From the NCBI RefSeq assembly GCF_002443155.1, contig NZ_CP023667.1, forward strand, positions 3,658,001 to 3,722,000: 64,000 nt of DNA, read 5' to 3'. The position numbers and the translations under genes were made by a program. The notes under the pieces are model-generated. The model was given only the letters and a program-made list of their open reading frames with translations, had not been told where the DNA came from and did no database searches. Every line of letters starts with the position of its first letter. The stretch's first letter is position 1. The DNA comes from Alcaligenes faecalis. GTDB taxonomy: Bacteria; Pseudomonadota; Gammaproteobacteria; Burkholderiales; Burkholderiaceae_B. Positions 29,019-38,447 of the stretch are shown in pieces.

Positions 29019-30446
29019 ATGTATCAACACCTGGCCCTGTATATCAATGGTCAATTCCTGGACGGGCAAGGTCGCCAGACCCAGGCCGTCATCAACCCAG
29101 CCGATGGCAGTAGCTTGGGCCAACTGCCCCTGGCGTCCCAGGCGGATCTGGATGCCGCTCTGAATGCCGCTCAAGCCGCATTCAAAAGCTGGCGTCACAG
29201 CTCGCCCATGGATCGCAGTGCGATTCTGCGCAAGGTGGCGGAGCTGTCCCGCGAGCGCGCCCAGGAAATTGGCCGCAATCTGACGCTGGACCAAGGAAAA
29301 CCCTTGGCCGAGGCCGTCGGCGAGATCATGTCCTGCGCCGATCATGCAGACTGGCACGCCGAAGAATGTCGTCGTATTTATGGCCGTGTCATTCCCGCCC
29401 GCAACCCCAAAGTGCAGCAAATGGTATTGCGTGAGCCTATTGGGGTCTGCGCCGCCTTTACGCCCTGGAACTTTCCCTACAACCAGGCTATTCGCAAAAT
29501 CTGCGCCGCTATCGGTGCTGGCTGCACGATTATTCTGAAAGGCCCCGAGGACTCTCCCAGCGCCGTCATGGCCATTGCCCAAGCTTTCCACGATGCCGGC
29601 CTGCCGCCCGGCGTGCTGAACATTGTCTGGGGTGTGCCGCAAGAGGTATCGGACTACCTGATCCGCTCGCCCATCGTACGTAAAGTATCCTTTACCGGAT
29701 CTGTGCCTGTAGGCAAGCAACTGGCTGCACTGGCCGGTGCTCATATGAAACGCATCACCATGGAATTGGGCGGTCACTCGCCCGTACTGGTCCTGCCCGA
29801 TGCCGATGTGGCCCGGGCTGCTCGTCAGCTGGCTCGTTTCAAGATCCGTAACGCCGGGCAGGTTTGCATCTCCCCCACGCGCTTTTATATCCATGACGAT
29901 ATTTACACAGCCTTCGTGGACCGCTTCACCGAAGAGCTGGCCAATGTGAAGGTAGGTGATGGTCTGGACCCGGATACGCAAATGGGCCCCTTGGCTCACG
30001 AGCGCCGCATCCCCATGATGCAAAAGTTTGTCGACAACGCCCGCTCTCTGGGCGGCAAAGTGTTGTTGGGCGGTGAGCAGATCAAGCGTGACGGTTTCTT
30101 TTTCTCGCCCACGGTGCTGACGGATTTACCTGACGATGCCCTGGTCATGACCGAGGAGCCTTTCGGCCCCATCGCCCCCTTGACCCGCTACAGCGACCTG
30201 GACGATGCCATCGCCCGCGCGAACAGCCTGCCTTATGGTTTGTCTGCCTATGCTTTTACACAGTCTTTGCAAGATGCGCATCGACTGGGCACAGAGCTGG
30301 AATCGGGCATGGTCAATATCAACCACTTTGGCAGCTCCCTGCCCGAGACTCCGTTTGGTGGCGTCAAGGACAGCGGCATAGGCAGCGAAGGCGGAGCTGA
30401 AACCTTTGACGGATACTTAGTCACCAAATTTGTGACCCAGATCTAA
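29019..30446 (+). CDS. NAD(P)-dependent aldehyde dehydrogenase (succinate-semialdehyde dehydrogenase-like)
   Basis: A 475-aa member of the aldehyde dehydrogenase superfamily. The catalytic Glu is in MELGGHSPV and the nucleophilic Cys in GQVCISPTRF; the cofactor segment FTPWNFPYNQ is present. GGAGG precedes the ATG. The closest well-known group by sequence style is the succinate/glutarate-semialdehyde dehydrogenases, but the substrate cannot be fixed from sequence. It precedes a TetR regulator and the fatty-acid genes, so oxidation of fatty or other aldehydes to acids is plausible. Confidence 0.88.
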   Translation: MYQHLALYINGQFLDGQGRQTQAVINPADGSSLGQLPLASQADLDAALNAAQAAFKSWRHSSPMDRSAILRKVAELSRERAQEIGRNLTLDQGKPLAEAVGEIMSCADHADWHAEECRRIYGRVIPARNPKVQQMVLREPIGVCAAFTPWNFPYNQAIRKICAAIGAGCTIILKGPEDSPSAVMAIAQAFHDAGLPPGVLNIVWGVPQEVSDYLIRSPIVRKVSFTGSVPVGKQLAALAGAHMKRITMELGGHSPVLVLPDADVARAARQLARFKIRNAGQVCISPTRFYIHDDIYTAFVDRFTEELANVKVGDGLDPDTQMGPLAHERRIPMMQKFVDNARSLGGKVLLGGEQIKRDGFFFSPTVLTDLPDDALVMTEEPFGPIAPLTRYSDLDDAIARANSLPYGLSAYAFTQSLQDAHRLGTELESGMVNINHFGSSLPETPFGGVKDSGIGSEGGAETFDGYLVTKFVTQI

Positions 30447-30520
30447 GACTGGCCCCTGGCCTCGCTTTGCGGGGCTAGGGTGAACCCCTACTGTACTAAC
30501 TCCGCATTCCCGTTACATTA

Positions 30521-30538
30521 TTCAAACACTCGTTTGAA
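30521..30538. promoter_or_regulatory. Perfect inverted repeat, PsrA-type operator before the TetR gene
   Basis: TTCAAAC ACTC GTTTGAA is a perfect 7-bp inverted repeat with a 4-bp spacer. It matches the known PsrA binding pattern of pseudomonads (CAAAC-N2-4-GTTTG). It lies 14 bp before the GTG start of the TetR gene, a position suited to autorepression. Confidence 0.75.
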
Positions 30539-30552
30539 ATTAGGAAATAACG

Positions 30553-31206
30553 GTGAAACGCTCTGATCGAACACAGTCCGCCATTCTTGATGCAGCCGAA
30601 CATCTGTTCGCGCTGTACGGTCACGAAAACACCTCCATGCGCCAAATTACGGCGCAGGCCAAGGTAAACCTGTCTGCCGTCAATTATCACTTTGGCAGTA
30701 AAGACGGACTGACGCAGGCTGTGTTCCAGCGCCGCCTGAACAGCATCAATCAAGAGCGTCTGGAAAAGCTGGCTTTTTATCGCCAGCAAGCCGGTGAAGG
30801 TCCGTTGAAAGCCTCCCAGGTGGTGGACGCCTTTTTTGGCCCTCTGATCCGCCTGGCAGGCTCAGGCAACGGCACCCCCCGCTCGTTTATTCCTTTGCCC
30901 GGGCAAGACCGCCCGGCACCGCAGGATTTCATTCAGTCCATCTGTTGGGACGAACAAGTCGCCATCTTCCTGCCCTTCAAGCAGGCTTTACACGAAGCCC
31001 TGCCCACTGTGCCGGAAGAAGAAATCATCTGGCGATTCCATTTCATGCTGGGTGCCACGTCTTACGCATTAATGGGCACCCAATCACTACGTCGGACCTT
31101 GCAATTACCCCTTAGCGACAGCCCCGAAAGTGAGCAACAACTGCAACAACGTCTGATGAGTTTCCTGCTGGGTGGATTACGAGCTCCTTTGCCGGCCAGC
31201 GCCTGA
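30553..31206 (+). CDS. TetR-family regulator, PsrA-like
   Basis: A 217-aa regulator starting with GTG at 30553. The N-terminal helix-turn-helix (about residues 25-46, TSMRQITAQAKVNLSAVNYHFGSKDGL) is typical of TetR, and the C-terminal part is a ligand-binding helical domain. The operator immediately upstream matches the PsrA consensus, and the downstream genes are for beta-oxidation, so a role as a fatty-acyl-responsive repressor is a reasonable inference. It lies 106 bp after the aldehyde dehydrogenase gene. Confidence 0.88.
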   Translation: MKRSDRTQSAILDAAEHLFALYGHENTSMRQITAQAKVNLSAVNYHFGSKDGLTQAVFQRRLNSINQERLEKLAFYRQQAGEGPLKASQVVDAFFGPLIRLAGSGNGTPRSFIPLPGQDRPAPQDFIQSICWDEQVAIFLPFKQALHEALPTVPEEEIIWRFHFMLGATSYALMGTQSLRRTLQLPLSDSPESEQQLQQRLMSFLLGGLRAPLPASA

Positions 31207-31248
31207 GCTGAACGGTCCTGACCACCAAACTACACCAAGGTGAACCAC

Positions 31249-31373
31249 GCCCCTCTTTTAGGGGCAGCAAGTCGAAGGTGCAGCGTGGGGGTATTTTTTA
31301 CCGCCGGGCCGCTCCCAAGGTAAAAAGCGCCCCCTCGGGGGGCAGCAAGCCGAAGGTGCAGCGTGGGGGCATC
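31249..31373. repeat. Pair of hairpin-plus-tail intergenic repeats
   Basis: Two copies of one unit, at 31249-31294 and 31329-31373. Each has a GC-rich hairpin (GCCCCT-loop-AGGGGC; GCCCCC-TCG-GGGGGC) followed by a nearly identical 30-base tail (AGCAAG[T/C]CGAAGGTGCAGCGTGGGGG). They lie between the TetR gene and fadE. Similar GC-rich hairpin repeats are common between genes in Burkholderiales. They may act in mRNA termination or stability. Confidence 0.8.
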
Positions 31374-31409
31374 CTTCTTCTTTTTTTTCTGAGCTAGTCC
31401 GGAGTTGCT

Positions 31410-33755
31410 ATGTTTGTGACCTTGCTATTGATAGTGCTAGTGCTTGGCTGCGTCTACGTTCTCAAAAACCGGAATCTACGTACCAAGTGGCTAAGCCGCC
31501 CAATCTACCGCGCTTTTTCCAGCGTTTTGCCTGCCATGTCCCAAACCGAGCGCGATGCGCTGGAAGCGGGTACGGTCTGGTGGGAAAGCGAGCTGTTTCG
31601 CGGCAAACCTAACTGGAACACCCTGAGCTCTTATCCGGCCTACCGGCTCACCGATGAAGAGCGCCAGTTCATGGACAATGAGGTCAACGTGGCTTGCGCC
31701 ATGATTGACGACTGGCAAGTCAGCCAGGAAGACTTCGACATGCCTGCCGAGGTCTGGAACTATCTGAAAGAAAATCGCTTCTTCAGCCTGATTATTCCCA
31801 AGGAATACGGCGGTCGCGGTTTTTCGGCGCAAGCGCACTCGGCAGTCGTGGCCAAGCTATCCACCCGCAACTCGGCCTTGTCCGTGTCGGTGATGGTGCC
31901 CAACTCGCTGGGGCCGGCAGAATTGCTGCTGCACTACGGTACTGACGAACAAAAACAACACTACCTGCCCCGTCTGGCAGATGGCCGTGACATTCCCGCT
32001 TTCGCACTGACCAGCCCTTGGGCCGGTTCCGATGCCGCCTCCATTCCTGACGTAGGTATTGTTTGCAAAGGCGAATGGGAAGGTCAGGAAGTGCTGGGCA
32101 TGCGCGTCACCTGGGACAAGCGCTACATCACGCTGGCTCCGGTGTGCACCTTGCTGGGTCTGGCCTTCCGCCTCTATGACCCGGACGGTTTGCTGGGTGG
32201 CGAAAAAGACATTGGCATTACCTGCGCCCTGGTCCCTAGCGATCACCCTGGCGTTGATACCGGTCGCCGTCACTTCCCCCTGAATGCCATGTTCATGAAC
32301 GGCCCCACCCGCGGCAAAGACGTGTTCATGCCGCTGGAATTCATTATTGGTGGTCCCGACATGGCTGGCCAAGGCTGGCGCATGTTGATGGAATGTCTGG
32401 CTGCCGGCCGCTCCATCTCCCTGCCCTCCTCCTTTACCGGCATGGCCAAACTGACCAGCCGCGCCGTGGGTGGTTACTCCGCCGTGCGTACCCAGTTCCG
32501 CAGCGCCATCAGTAAATTTGAAGGCGTGGAAGAAGCACTGGCCCGCATTGCCGGCCATACCTACGCGATGGATGCCGCCCGCACCATGACGGCGGCGGCT
32601 GTCGATCTGGGCGAAAAACCCTCCGTTGTATCAGCCATTGTGAAATATCACGTGACTGAACGTGGGCGCATTGTAGTGAACGACGGTATGGACGTGATTG
32701 GTGGTAAAGGTATTTGCCTTGGCCCCTCCAACTTCCTGGGCCGGGCTTACCAGCAAATTCCCGTCGGCATTACGGTGGAAGGCGCCAATATTCTGACGCG
32801 CAGCCTGATCATCTTTGGCCAAGGCGCGATTCGTTGCCATCCTTTCATTCTGGAAGAGATGACAGCCGCACTGGACCCTGACCGCGAAGCCGGTTTGCGT
32901 AAATTTGACCAGGCTTTCTGGGCGCACATCCGCTACACACTGGCCAACACAGGTCGCTCCTTCTGGTTGGGCTTGGGTGGCTGGCGCTTGCTAAGCGGCC
33001 CTACCGGCACCTCCAAGGCCATGCACACCTACTACAGCCAGGCCAGCCGTTACAGTGCCGCCTTCTCCTTGCTGGCCGACGCGTCCATGCTGGTGCTGGG
33101 TGGTTCGCTGAAAATGCGTGAGCGTCTGTCCTCGCGTCTGGGCGATGTGTTGTCCGAGCTGTACATGCTCAGCGCCGTACTCAAGCGTTACCAGGACGAA
33201 GGTCGCCAGCAAGAAGATGCGCCTTTGGCTCACTGGGCGGCTCAAGACGCCTTGATGCGCGCTCAACATGCGCTGGACAAGGTACTGGAAAACTTCCCGA
33301 ACCGTCCTTTGGCTGCCGTGCTGCGCTTCCTGGTCTTCCCTCTGGGCCTGCGCCGTCTGGGTCCCGATGACAAGCTGGATCACACCGTCGCCAAGCTGCT
33401 GACCAAACCCGGTGCCACTCGTGATCGCCTGACTTACGACACTTACTTGCCTGAGGACGATATGGAACCCGTCGGCGCGATTGAAGCTGCCTTGCTGGCG
33501 ACGCTGAACACTCGCGATATTGACGCCAAAATCCGTCAATTCGAGAAAAGCGGTCAATTGCAGGACAACCCCAAAGCCAACGTGCGCGATCTGGCCGAAG
33601 CCGTCTTCCAGGCCGGTGGCATCACCGCCCAGGAATATGAACAAATCCAGGCCCGTGATATCGTGCGCGACCGCGTTATTGCCGTGGATGATTTCCCCTT
33701 CGATCTGCGTCGGGAAAATCCTGCCGCTGAAGCCGCCAGTGGGAGCCAAGTATGA
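31410..33755 (+). CDS. fadE: Acyl-CoA dehydrogenase, FadE type
   Basis: A 781-aa protein close to the length of E. coli FadE. An N-terminal membrane segment (residues 1-20) is followed by acyl-CoA dehydrogenase N, middle and C domains (about 80-480) and the extra C-terminal DUF1974 domain that separates FadE from short acyl-CoA dehydrogenases. It catalyses the first step of fatty-acid beta-oxidation, passing electrons to ETF. It overlaps the next gene (thiolase) by 4 bp. Confidence 0.95.
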   Translation: MFVTLLLIVLVLGCVYVLKNRNLRTKWLSRPIYRAFSSVLPAMSQTERDALEAGTVWWESELFRGKPNWNTLSSYPAYRLTDEERQFMDNEVNVACAMIDDWQVSQEDFDMPAEVWNYLKENRFFSLIIPKEYGGRGFSAQAHSAVVAKLSTRNSALSVSVMVPNSLGPAELLLHYGTDEQKQHYLPRLADGRDIPAFALTSPWAGSDAASIPDVGIVCKGEWEGQEVLGMRVTWDKRYITLAPVCTLLGLAFRLYDPDGLLGGEKDIGITCALVPSDHPGVDTGRRHFPLNAMFMNGPTRGKDVFMPLEFIIGGPDMAGQGWRMLMECLAAGRSISLPSSFTGMAKLTSRAVGGYSAVRTQFRSAISKFEGVEEALARIAGHTYAMDAARTMTAAAVDLGEKPSVVSAIVKYHVTERGRIVVNDGMDVIGGKGICLGPSNFLGRAYQQIPVGITVEGANILTRSLIIFGQGAIRCHPFILEEMTAALDPDREAGLRKFDQAFWAHIRYTLANTGRSFWLGLGGWRLLSGPTGTSKAMHTYYSQASRYSAAFSLLADASMLVLGGSLKMRERLSSRLGDVLSELYMLSAVLKRYQDEGRQQEDAPLAHWAAQDALMRAQHALDKVLENFPNRPLAAVLRFLVFPLGLRRLGPDDKLDHTVAKLLTKPGATRDRLTYDTYLPEDDMEPVGAIEAALLATLNTRDIDAKIRQFEKSGQLQDNPKANVRDLAEAVFQAGGITAQEYEQIQARDIVRDRVIAVDDFPFDLRRENPAAEAASGSQV

Positions 33756-35047
33756 GTTTTCAACCGGTCTATATTATTGACGGCGCGCGCAGCCCGTTTC
33801 TGAAAGCGCGTAATGCGCCTGGCCCCTTCTCCGCTGGGGATCTGGCCGTACAAACAGGACGCGAGCTGCTGCTGCGCCAACCCTTTGAGGCCCCGCAACT
33901 AAGCGAGGTCATTCTGGGTTGCGCCGCCCCCTCGCCCGATGAAACCAATATCGGCCGGGTTCTGGGTCTGCGTCTGGGCACAGGTCACAAAGTGCCGGGC
34001 TGGACCGTGATGCGTAACTGCGCTTCGGGCATGCAAGCACTGGATTCGGGCGTGCAGGCCATTCAAACCGGCCGCTCGGATCTGGTGCTGGCCGGTGGTG
34101 TCGATGCGCTGTCTCACGCCCCCATCCTGTTCAGCGACGACATGGTGCGCTGGCTGGCCACCTGGGGCAAGGCCCGCAGTGCAGGCGCACGTCTGAAAGC
34201 CCTGCGTAGTCTGCGCCTGTCCTACTTGAAGCCTGTCATCGGCCTGCTCAAAGGGCTGACCGATCCCGTGGTCGGTTTGTCCATGGGCCAGACCGCTGAA
34301 AATCTGGCGCACGAATTTGGCATTACCCGTCAGGATATGGATGAATTTGCGGCCCGCAGTCACCGTCTGGCCTTGCGCGCCCAGCAAGAAAACGCTTTTG
34401 AAGAAATCGTGCCGCTTAGCGACACGCGCGGTAATAACTACCCGCAAGATGATGGTGTACGCGAAGACTCCACACCCGAAAAACTGGCCAAGCTGCGCCC
34501 GGTCTTTGACCCGCCCTGGGGCAATATCACGGCCGGCAACAGCTCTCAAGTCACTGACGGCGCAGCCCTACTGATTCTGGCCAGTGAAGCGGCCGTCAAG
34601 GAACATCAGCTCAAACCCATTGGCCGCATTGTGGATGCGCAATGGGCCGGTCTGGACCCGGCCACCATGGGCCTGGGCCCTGTGTTCGCCGCGACACCTA
34701 TTTTGGAGCGCAACCGTCTGGCCCTAAATGGCCCCGACTTGTGGGAAATCAACGAGGCCTTTGCAGCACAAGTACTAGCATGTCGTGCTGCATGGGACGA
34801 TCAGGAGTGGTGCCAAAAACACCTGGGTCGTGATGCGTTGGGACTGCTGGATATGGACAAGCTCAATGTGGACGGCGGTGCTATTGCAATCGGCCATCCG
34901 GTGGGTGCCTCCGGCGCCCGAATTGTGCTGCATTGCTTGAATGCCCTGCGTCGTCGCAACTTGCGCCTGGGCATGGCCGCTATTTGTATTGGCGGCGGTC
35001 AAGGCGGTGCCATGCTGATCGAATCGCTGCAAGGAACTGAATCATGA
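33752..35047 (+). CDS. Acetyl-CoA acyltransferase (thiolase, FadI-like)
   Basis: A 431-aa thiolase. The acyl-accepting Cys90 lies in RNCASGMQAL, and the C-terminal active-site motifs GHPVGASGAR and CIGGGQGGA are present. It cleaves 3-ketoacyl-CoA to acetyl-CoA in the last step of beta-oxidation. Length and relation to the adjacent multifunctional protein resemble FadI. ATG overlaps with fadE upstream and the hydratase/dehydrogenase downstream show a tightly coupled operon. Confidence 0.94.
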   Translation: MSFQPVYIIDGARSPFLKARNAPGPFSAGDLAVQTGRELLLRQPFEAPQLSEVILGCAAPSPDETNIGRVLGLRLGTGHKVPGWTVMRNCASGMQALDSGVQAIQTGRSDLVLAGGVDALSHAPILFSDDMVRWLATWGKARSAGARLKALRSLRLSYLKPVIGLLKGLTDPVVGLSMGQTAENLAHEFGITRQDMDEFAARSHRLALRAQQENAFEEIVPLSDTRGNNYPQDDGVREDSTPEKLAKLRPVFDPPWGNITAGNSSQVTDGAALLILASEAAVKEHQLKPIGRIVDAQWAGLDPATMGLGPVFAATPILERNRLALNGPDLWEINEAFAAQVLACRAAWDDQEWCQKHLGRDALGLLDMDKLNVDGGAIAIGHPVGASGARIVLHCLNALRRRNLRLGMAAICIGGGQGGAMLIESLQGTES

Positions 35048-36987
35048 TGCCCGTCGCTACCTTGAATTTGCAAGACTTCACGCTGTACACGGACGATCAG
35101 CAAATTGCCTGGCTGAAAATCGATTGCGTGGGCAGCTCGGTCAACCGACTCTCTGCCGCTGTTTTGCAGGAGCTGAACCAGGCCCTGGATTACCTGAGCA
35201 GCCATCCTCCCAAAGCCCTGATTATTTACTCGGGCAAAACCGCCGGTTTTATTGCAGGCGCCGACATTGATGAATTCTCCGAACACAACAACAACCCGGA
35301 AAAGGGCCTGGCCCTGGTGACTCGTGGCTGGACAGTGTTCAACAAGCTGGCCAAGCAAAGCTACCCCACGTTGGCGCTGGTGCAAGGTCACTGCCTGGGC
35401 GGTGGTCTGGAACTGGCCCTGGCCTGCCGCTATTGCCTGGCGGTAGATCAGGACGACACGCGGCTGGCTCTGCCTGAAGTGATGCTGGGTATTTTCCCCG
35501 GCTGGGGCGGCATGTTGCGCCTGCCTGAATATATAGGCCCTGCCGCTGCCATGGACTTGATGCTCAGTGGCAAAAGCGTGGATGCTCGCAAGGCCGCCCG
35601 TCTAGGTATGGTCGATGCTTGCGTCCCTGTCCGTCTGGCCAAGCAAGCCGCCGTCAAGCAGGTGCTCAGTGGCAAGAAACCACGTCGTGCCAAAGGTCTG
35701 CCACGCCTGATGAATACCAAGCTGCTGCGCCCCCTGGTGGCTGGCCAAGTGCGCAAGCAGTTGGAAAAGCGCGATCCGTATCAGCACTATCAGGCCCCTC
35801 GTGCCATTTTGGAGATATGGGAAAAGCACAACGGCAATGCCTTGAAGGCTCCCGAGCTGATCGAGCAAATCACCCGTTCCAACACCGCAGCCAATCTGCT
35901 GCGTGTCTTCCATTTGCAAGAGCGTCTGAAAAGCGTAGGCAAGCATTCGTCGACTCAGGAGATCAAGCATATTCACGTGGTCGGTGCTGGTGTCATGGGG
36001 GGCGATATTGCCGCCGTATGTGCGCTGAAAGGCATGCGTGTGACGCTGCAGGATCAGGACCGCAAGCGTATCGCCCAGGCTCAAGGTCGTGCCGCCAAGC
36101 TGTTCCAGCGCCGTCTCAAAGACCGCAGGCTGGTACAAGCCGCATTGGACCGATTGATTCCGGACCCGGACGGCCACGGCATCCCTTCGGCAGATCTGGT
36201 TCTGGAAGCCATCTTCGAGAACGCCGATGCCAAGCGCAGCCTGTACGCCACCATTGAGCCCTTGCTAAAGCCTGGTGCTGTGCTGGCAAGCAATACCTCC
36301 AGCCTGCCTTTATCCGAGCTCAGCCTGAATCTGATCAATCCGGAACGACTGGTAGGCATTCACTTCTTTAACCCGGTCTCTCGCATGCCCTTGGTGGAAG
36401 TGGTGGAAAGCGAACTGCTGGCCCCAGAGGTGCGCAGTGCCGCCTACGCCTTTGTGAACCAGATCGGCAAGCTGCCCTTGCCCGTCAAGGACAGCCCCGG
36501 CTTTCTGGTCAATGCCGTCCTGGCTCCCTATATGCTGGAAGCCATGCGTTGCGTGGACGAAGGACTGGACCCGGCCACCGTGGACAAAGCCATGCTGCAG
36601 TTCGGCATGCCTATGGGCCCACTTGAATTGGCAGACACCGTGGGCCTGGATATTGCCCGTGATGCGGGCGCGCAACTTAGCCAGCAAGCGGCCATGCCAG
36701 CCTGCCTGAAATCCCATCTGGATCGCCAGGAACTGGGCCGTAAAACCGGCCAGGGTTTCTACACCTGGAAGGATGGCAAAGCCCAGAAGTCTCCTGCGGG
36801 AACGGTTCCAAGCGGTCTGGCAGATCGCTTGATTAAACCCCTTATCGAACAGACCGAGCATCAGGTTCGGATTGGGGTTGTGGAGAACGATGACATGGCC
36901 GATGCAGGTGTCATTTTCGGTACCGGCTTTGCCCCTTTCCGCGGAGGTCCGTTGCATTACAAAGCAACACAAAAACAACGCAATTAG
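35044..36987 (+). CDS. Bifunctional enoyl-CoA hydratase / 3-hydroxyacyl-CoA dehydrogenase (FadJ/FadB-like)
   Basis: A 647-aa multifunctional enzyme. The N-terminal crotonase domain (residues 15-190) has the oxyanion segment AGFIAGADIDEF and HCLGGGLELALACRY. The NAD-binding domain starts near residue 305 (IHVVGAGVMGGDIAA), followed by the dehydrogenase C-terminal domain with HFFNPVSRMPLVEVV. It is shorter than E. coli FadB and FadJ (729 and 714 aa) mainly because the C-terminal repeat is abbreviated. It performs steps two and three of beta-oxidation. Confidence 0.94.
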   Translation: MMPVATLNLQDFTLYTDDQQIAWLKIDCVGSSVNRLSAAVLQELNQALDYLSSHPPKALIIYSGKTAGFIAGADIDEFSEHNNNPEKGLALVTRGWTVFNKLAKQSYPTLALVQGHCLGGGLELALACRYCLAVDQDDTRLALPEVMLGIFPGWGGMLRLPEYIGPAAAMDLMLSGKSVDARKAARLGMVDACVPVRLAKQAAVKQVLSGKKPRRAKGLPRLMNTKLLRPLVAGQVRKQLEKRDPYQHYQAPRAILEIWEKHNGNALKAPELIEQITRSNTAANLLRVFHLQERLKSVGKHSSTQEIKHIHVVGAGVMGGDIAAVCALKGMRVTLQDQDRKRIAQAQGRAAKLFQRRLKDRRLVQAALDRLIPDPDGHGIPSADLVLEAIFENADAKRSLYATIEPLLKPGAVLASNTSSLPLSELSLNLINPERLVGIHFFNPVSRMPLVEVVESELLAPEVRSAAYAFVNQIGKLPLPVKDSPGFLVNAVLAPYMLEAMRCVDEGLDPATVDKAMLQFGMPMGPLELADTVGLDIARDAGAQLSQQAAMPACLKSHLDRQELGRKTGQGFYTWKDGKAQKSPAGTVPSGLADRLIKPLIEQTEHQVRIGVVENDDMADAGVIFGTGFAPFRGGPLHYKATQKQRN

Positions 36988-37044
36988 TTCGGATTGGCAC
37001 AAATACCTATACGCCGATTGGCCTAGGTCATGCACCATAGAAAA

Positions 37045-37058
37045 CAAACAGGTGTTTT
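37045..37058. promoter_or_regulatory. Possible second PsrA-like site before fadL
   Basis: CAAAC AGGT GTTTT, a one-mismatch version of the CAAAC-N4-GTTTG operator found before the TetR gene. It lies about 55 bp before the fadL start codon. Confidence 0.45.
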
Positions 37059-37112
37059 AAAACTTGTCATAAGCCTCTGTCAGACGTCGCACCTATACCT
37101 TGGAGAAGAGAC

Positions 37113-38438
37113 ATGAAAAAGACGGTTGTAGCTTTGCGTACCATCCCCGCTTTGCTGATTCCTCTGGGAATGAGCATGGGAATGGGTCAAGCCCAAGCGG
37201 CTGGTTTTAACTTGCTGGAACAGAATGCGAGCGGCCTGGGTAATGCCTACGCAGGCTCGGCCGCCATCGGTGACAATGCCAGCACGATCTACTTCAACCC
37301 GGCCGGCATGACCTTGTTGCCCGAGACCAACTTCTCGGCAGGTTTTAATGCGATTAAACCTACCTTCAAGTTCTCCGATAAAGGCAGTACCGACCCCTTG
37401 GCCCTGACGGGTGGCGCCAGCCGTCCCGCCACCGGCGGTTCAGGTGGTGATGCCGGTAAAGTCGCCGCTGTTCCCAATATTTATCTGTCCCACCAGCTCT
37501 CGCCCAAGTGGTGGGTGGGCCTGGGTATTGGTGTCCCGTTTGGTCTGACAACCGAATATGACGAAGGCTGGGTTGGCCGTTACCACTCCGAAAAATTTGC
37601 CATTGAAACCATCAACGTCAACCCGTCGGTGGCCTACAAGGTCAACGATCAGTTGTCCTTCGGTGTGGGTGTGAACTGGTTGCACATTGATGCCGACTAC
37701 CGTCTGGCTACCCCCGTCGGCTATCACCCGGCACTGGGCCCACTGGACATGGACACCCGCGTCAAGATGAAGGGCGACGCCTGGGGCTGGAACGCCGGTT
37801 TGCTGTACCAAATTACCCCCAGCACTCGTTTGGGCGTTTCCTATCGCTCGCAAATCAAGGTCACGGCTGACGGCGACACCAAGCTGCGCAACCGCAACGT
37901 ACCAGCAGGCATTCCTGCTCCCAACATCAACTGGGATGCCGAAGCCACCATCAAGCTGCCTGACACCGCCATTGTCAGCTTGGTGCACGACCTGAATTCG
38001 CGCTGGCAGTTGCTGGCCGACGTGTCCTGGACAGGCTGGAGCAGCATCCCGCGCCTGACCATTGAAAACAGCGGCCCCGGCGCCAAGAATTCCGGCCTGG
38101 AGCTGAAATTCAAGGACGCATGGCGCGTCGCCCTGGGCGCCAACTACCACTACAACGAACAGTGGACCTTCAAGGGTGGTATTGCTTGGGACCAATCACC
38201 AGTACGCGACAAGAACTACCGCCCAACCGCCCTGCCTGACAGCGACCGTTACTGGGTATCCCTGGGTGCTCAGTATCGCGCCAGCAAGAATGCCACTTGG
38301 GATATCGGCTACACCCACTTGTTCCTGAAAAATACCGACATGAACAACAACACGGATCCGGCTGGCCGTGGTCTGACACGCGGTACCTACAAAAACAGTG
38401 GTGACATCCTGGGCGTGCAGTTCAGCTATCGCTTCTAA
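37113..38438 (+). CDS. fadL: Long-chain fatty acid transporter FadL
   Basis: A 441-aa outer-membrane protein. A signal peptide (about residues 1-30, ending QAQAA) is followed by the FadL N-terminal hatch sequence GFNLLEQNASGLGNAYAGSA and the NPAGM motif near residue 65. The remainder is an amphipathic beta-barrel ending in aromatic Phe (SYRF). It lets hydrophobic compounds cross the outer membrane. It is in the beta-oxidation cluster and preceded by a PsrA-like half-perfect site. Confidence 0.95.
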   Translation: MKKTVVALRTIPALLIPLGMSMGMGQAQAAGFNLLEQNASGLGNAYAGSAAIGDNASTIYFNPAGMTLLPETNFSAGFNAIKPTFKFSDKGSTDPLALTGGASRPATGGSGGDAGKVAAVPNIYLSHQLSPKWWVGLGIGVPFGLTTEYDEGWVGRYHSEKFAIETINVNPSVAYKVNDQLSFGVGVNWLHIDADYRLATPVGYHPALGPLDMDTRVKMKGDAWGWNAGLLYQITPSTRLGVSYRSQIKVTADGDTKLRNRNVPAGIPAPNINWDAEATIKLPDTAIVSLVHDLNSRWQLLADVSWTGWSSIPRLTIENSGPGAKNSGLELKFKDAWRVALGANYHYNEQWTFKGGIAWDQSPVRDKNYRPTALPDSDRYWVSLGAQYRASKNATWDIGYTHLFLKNTDMNNNTDPAGRGLTRGTYKNSGDILGVQFSYRF

Positions 38439-38447
38439 GGATGCACT

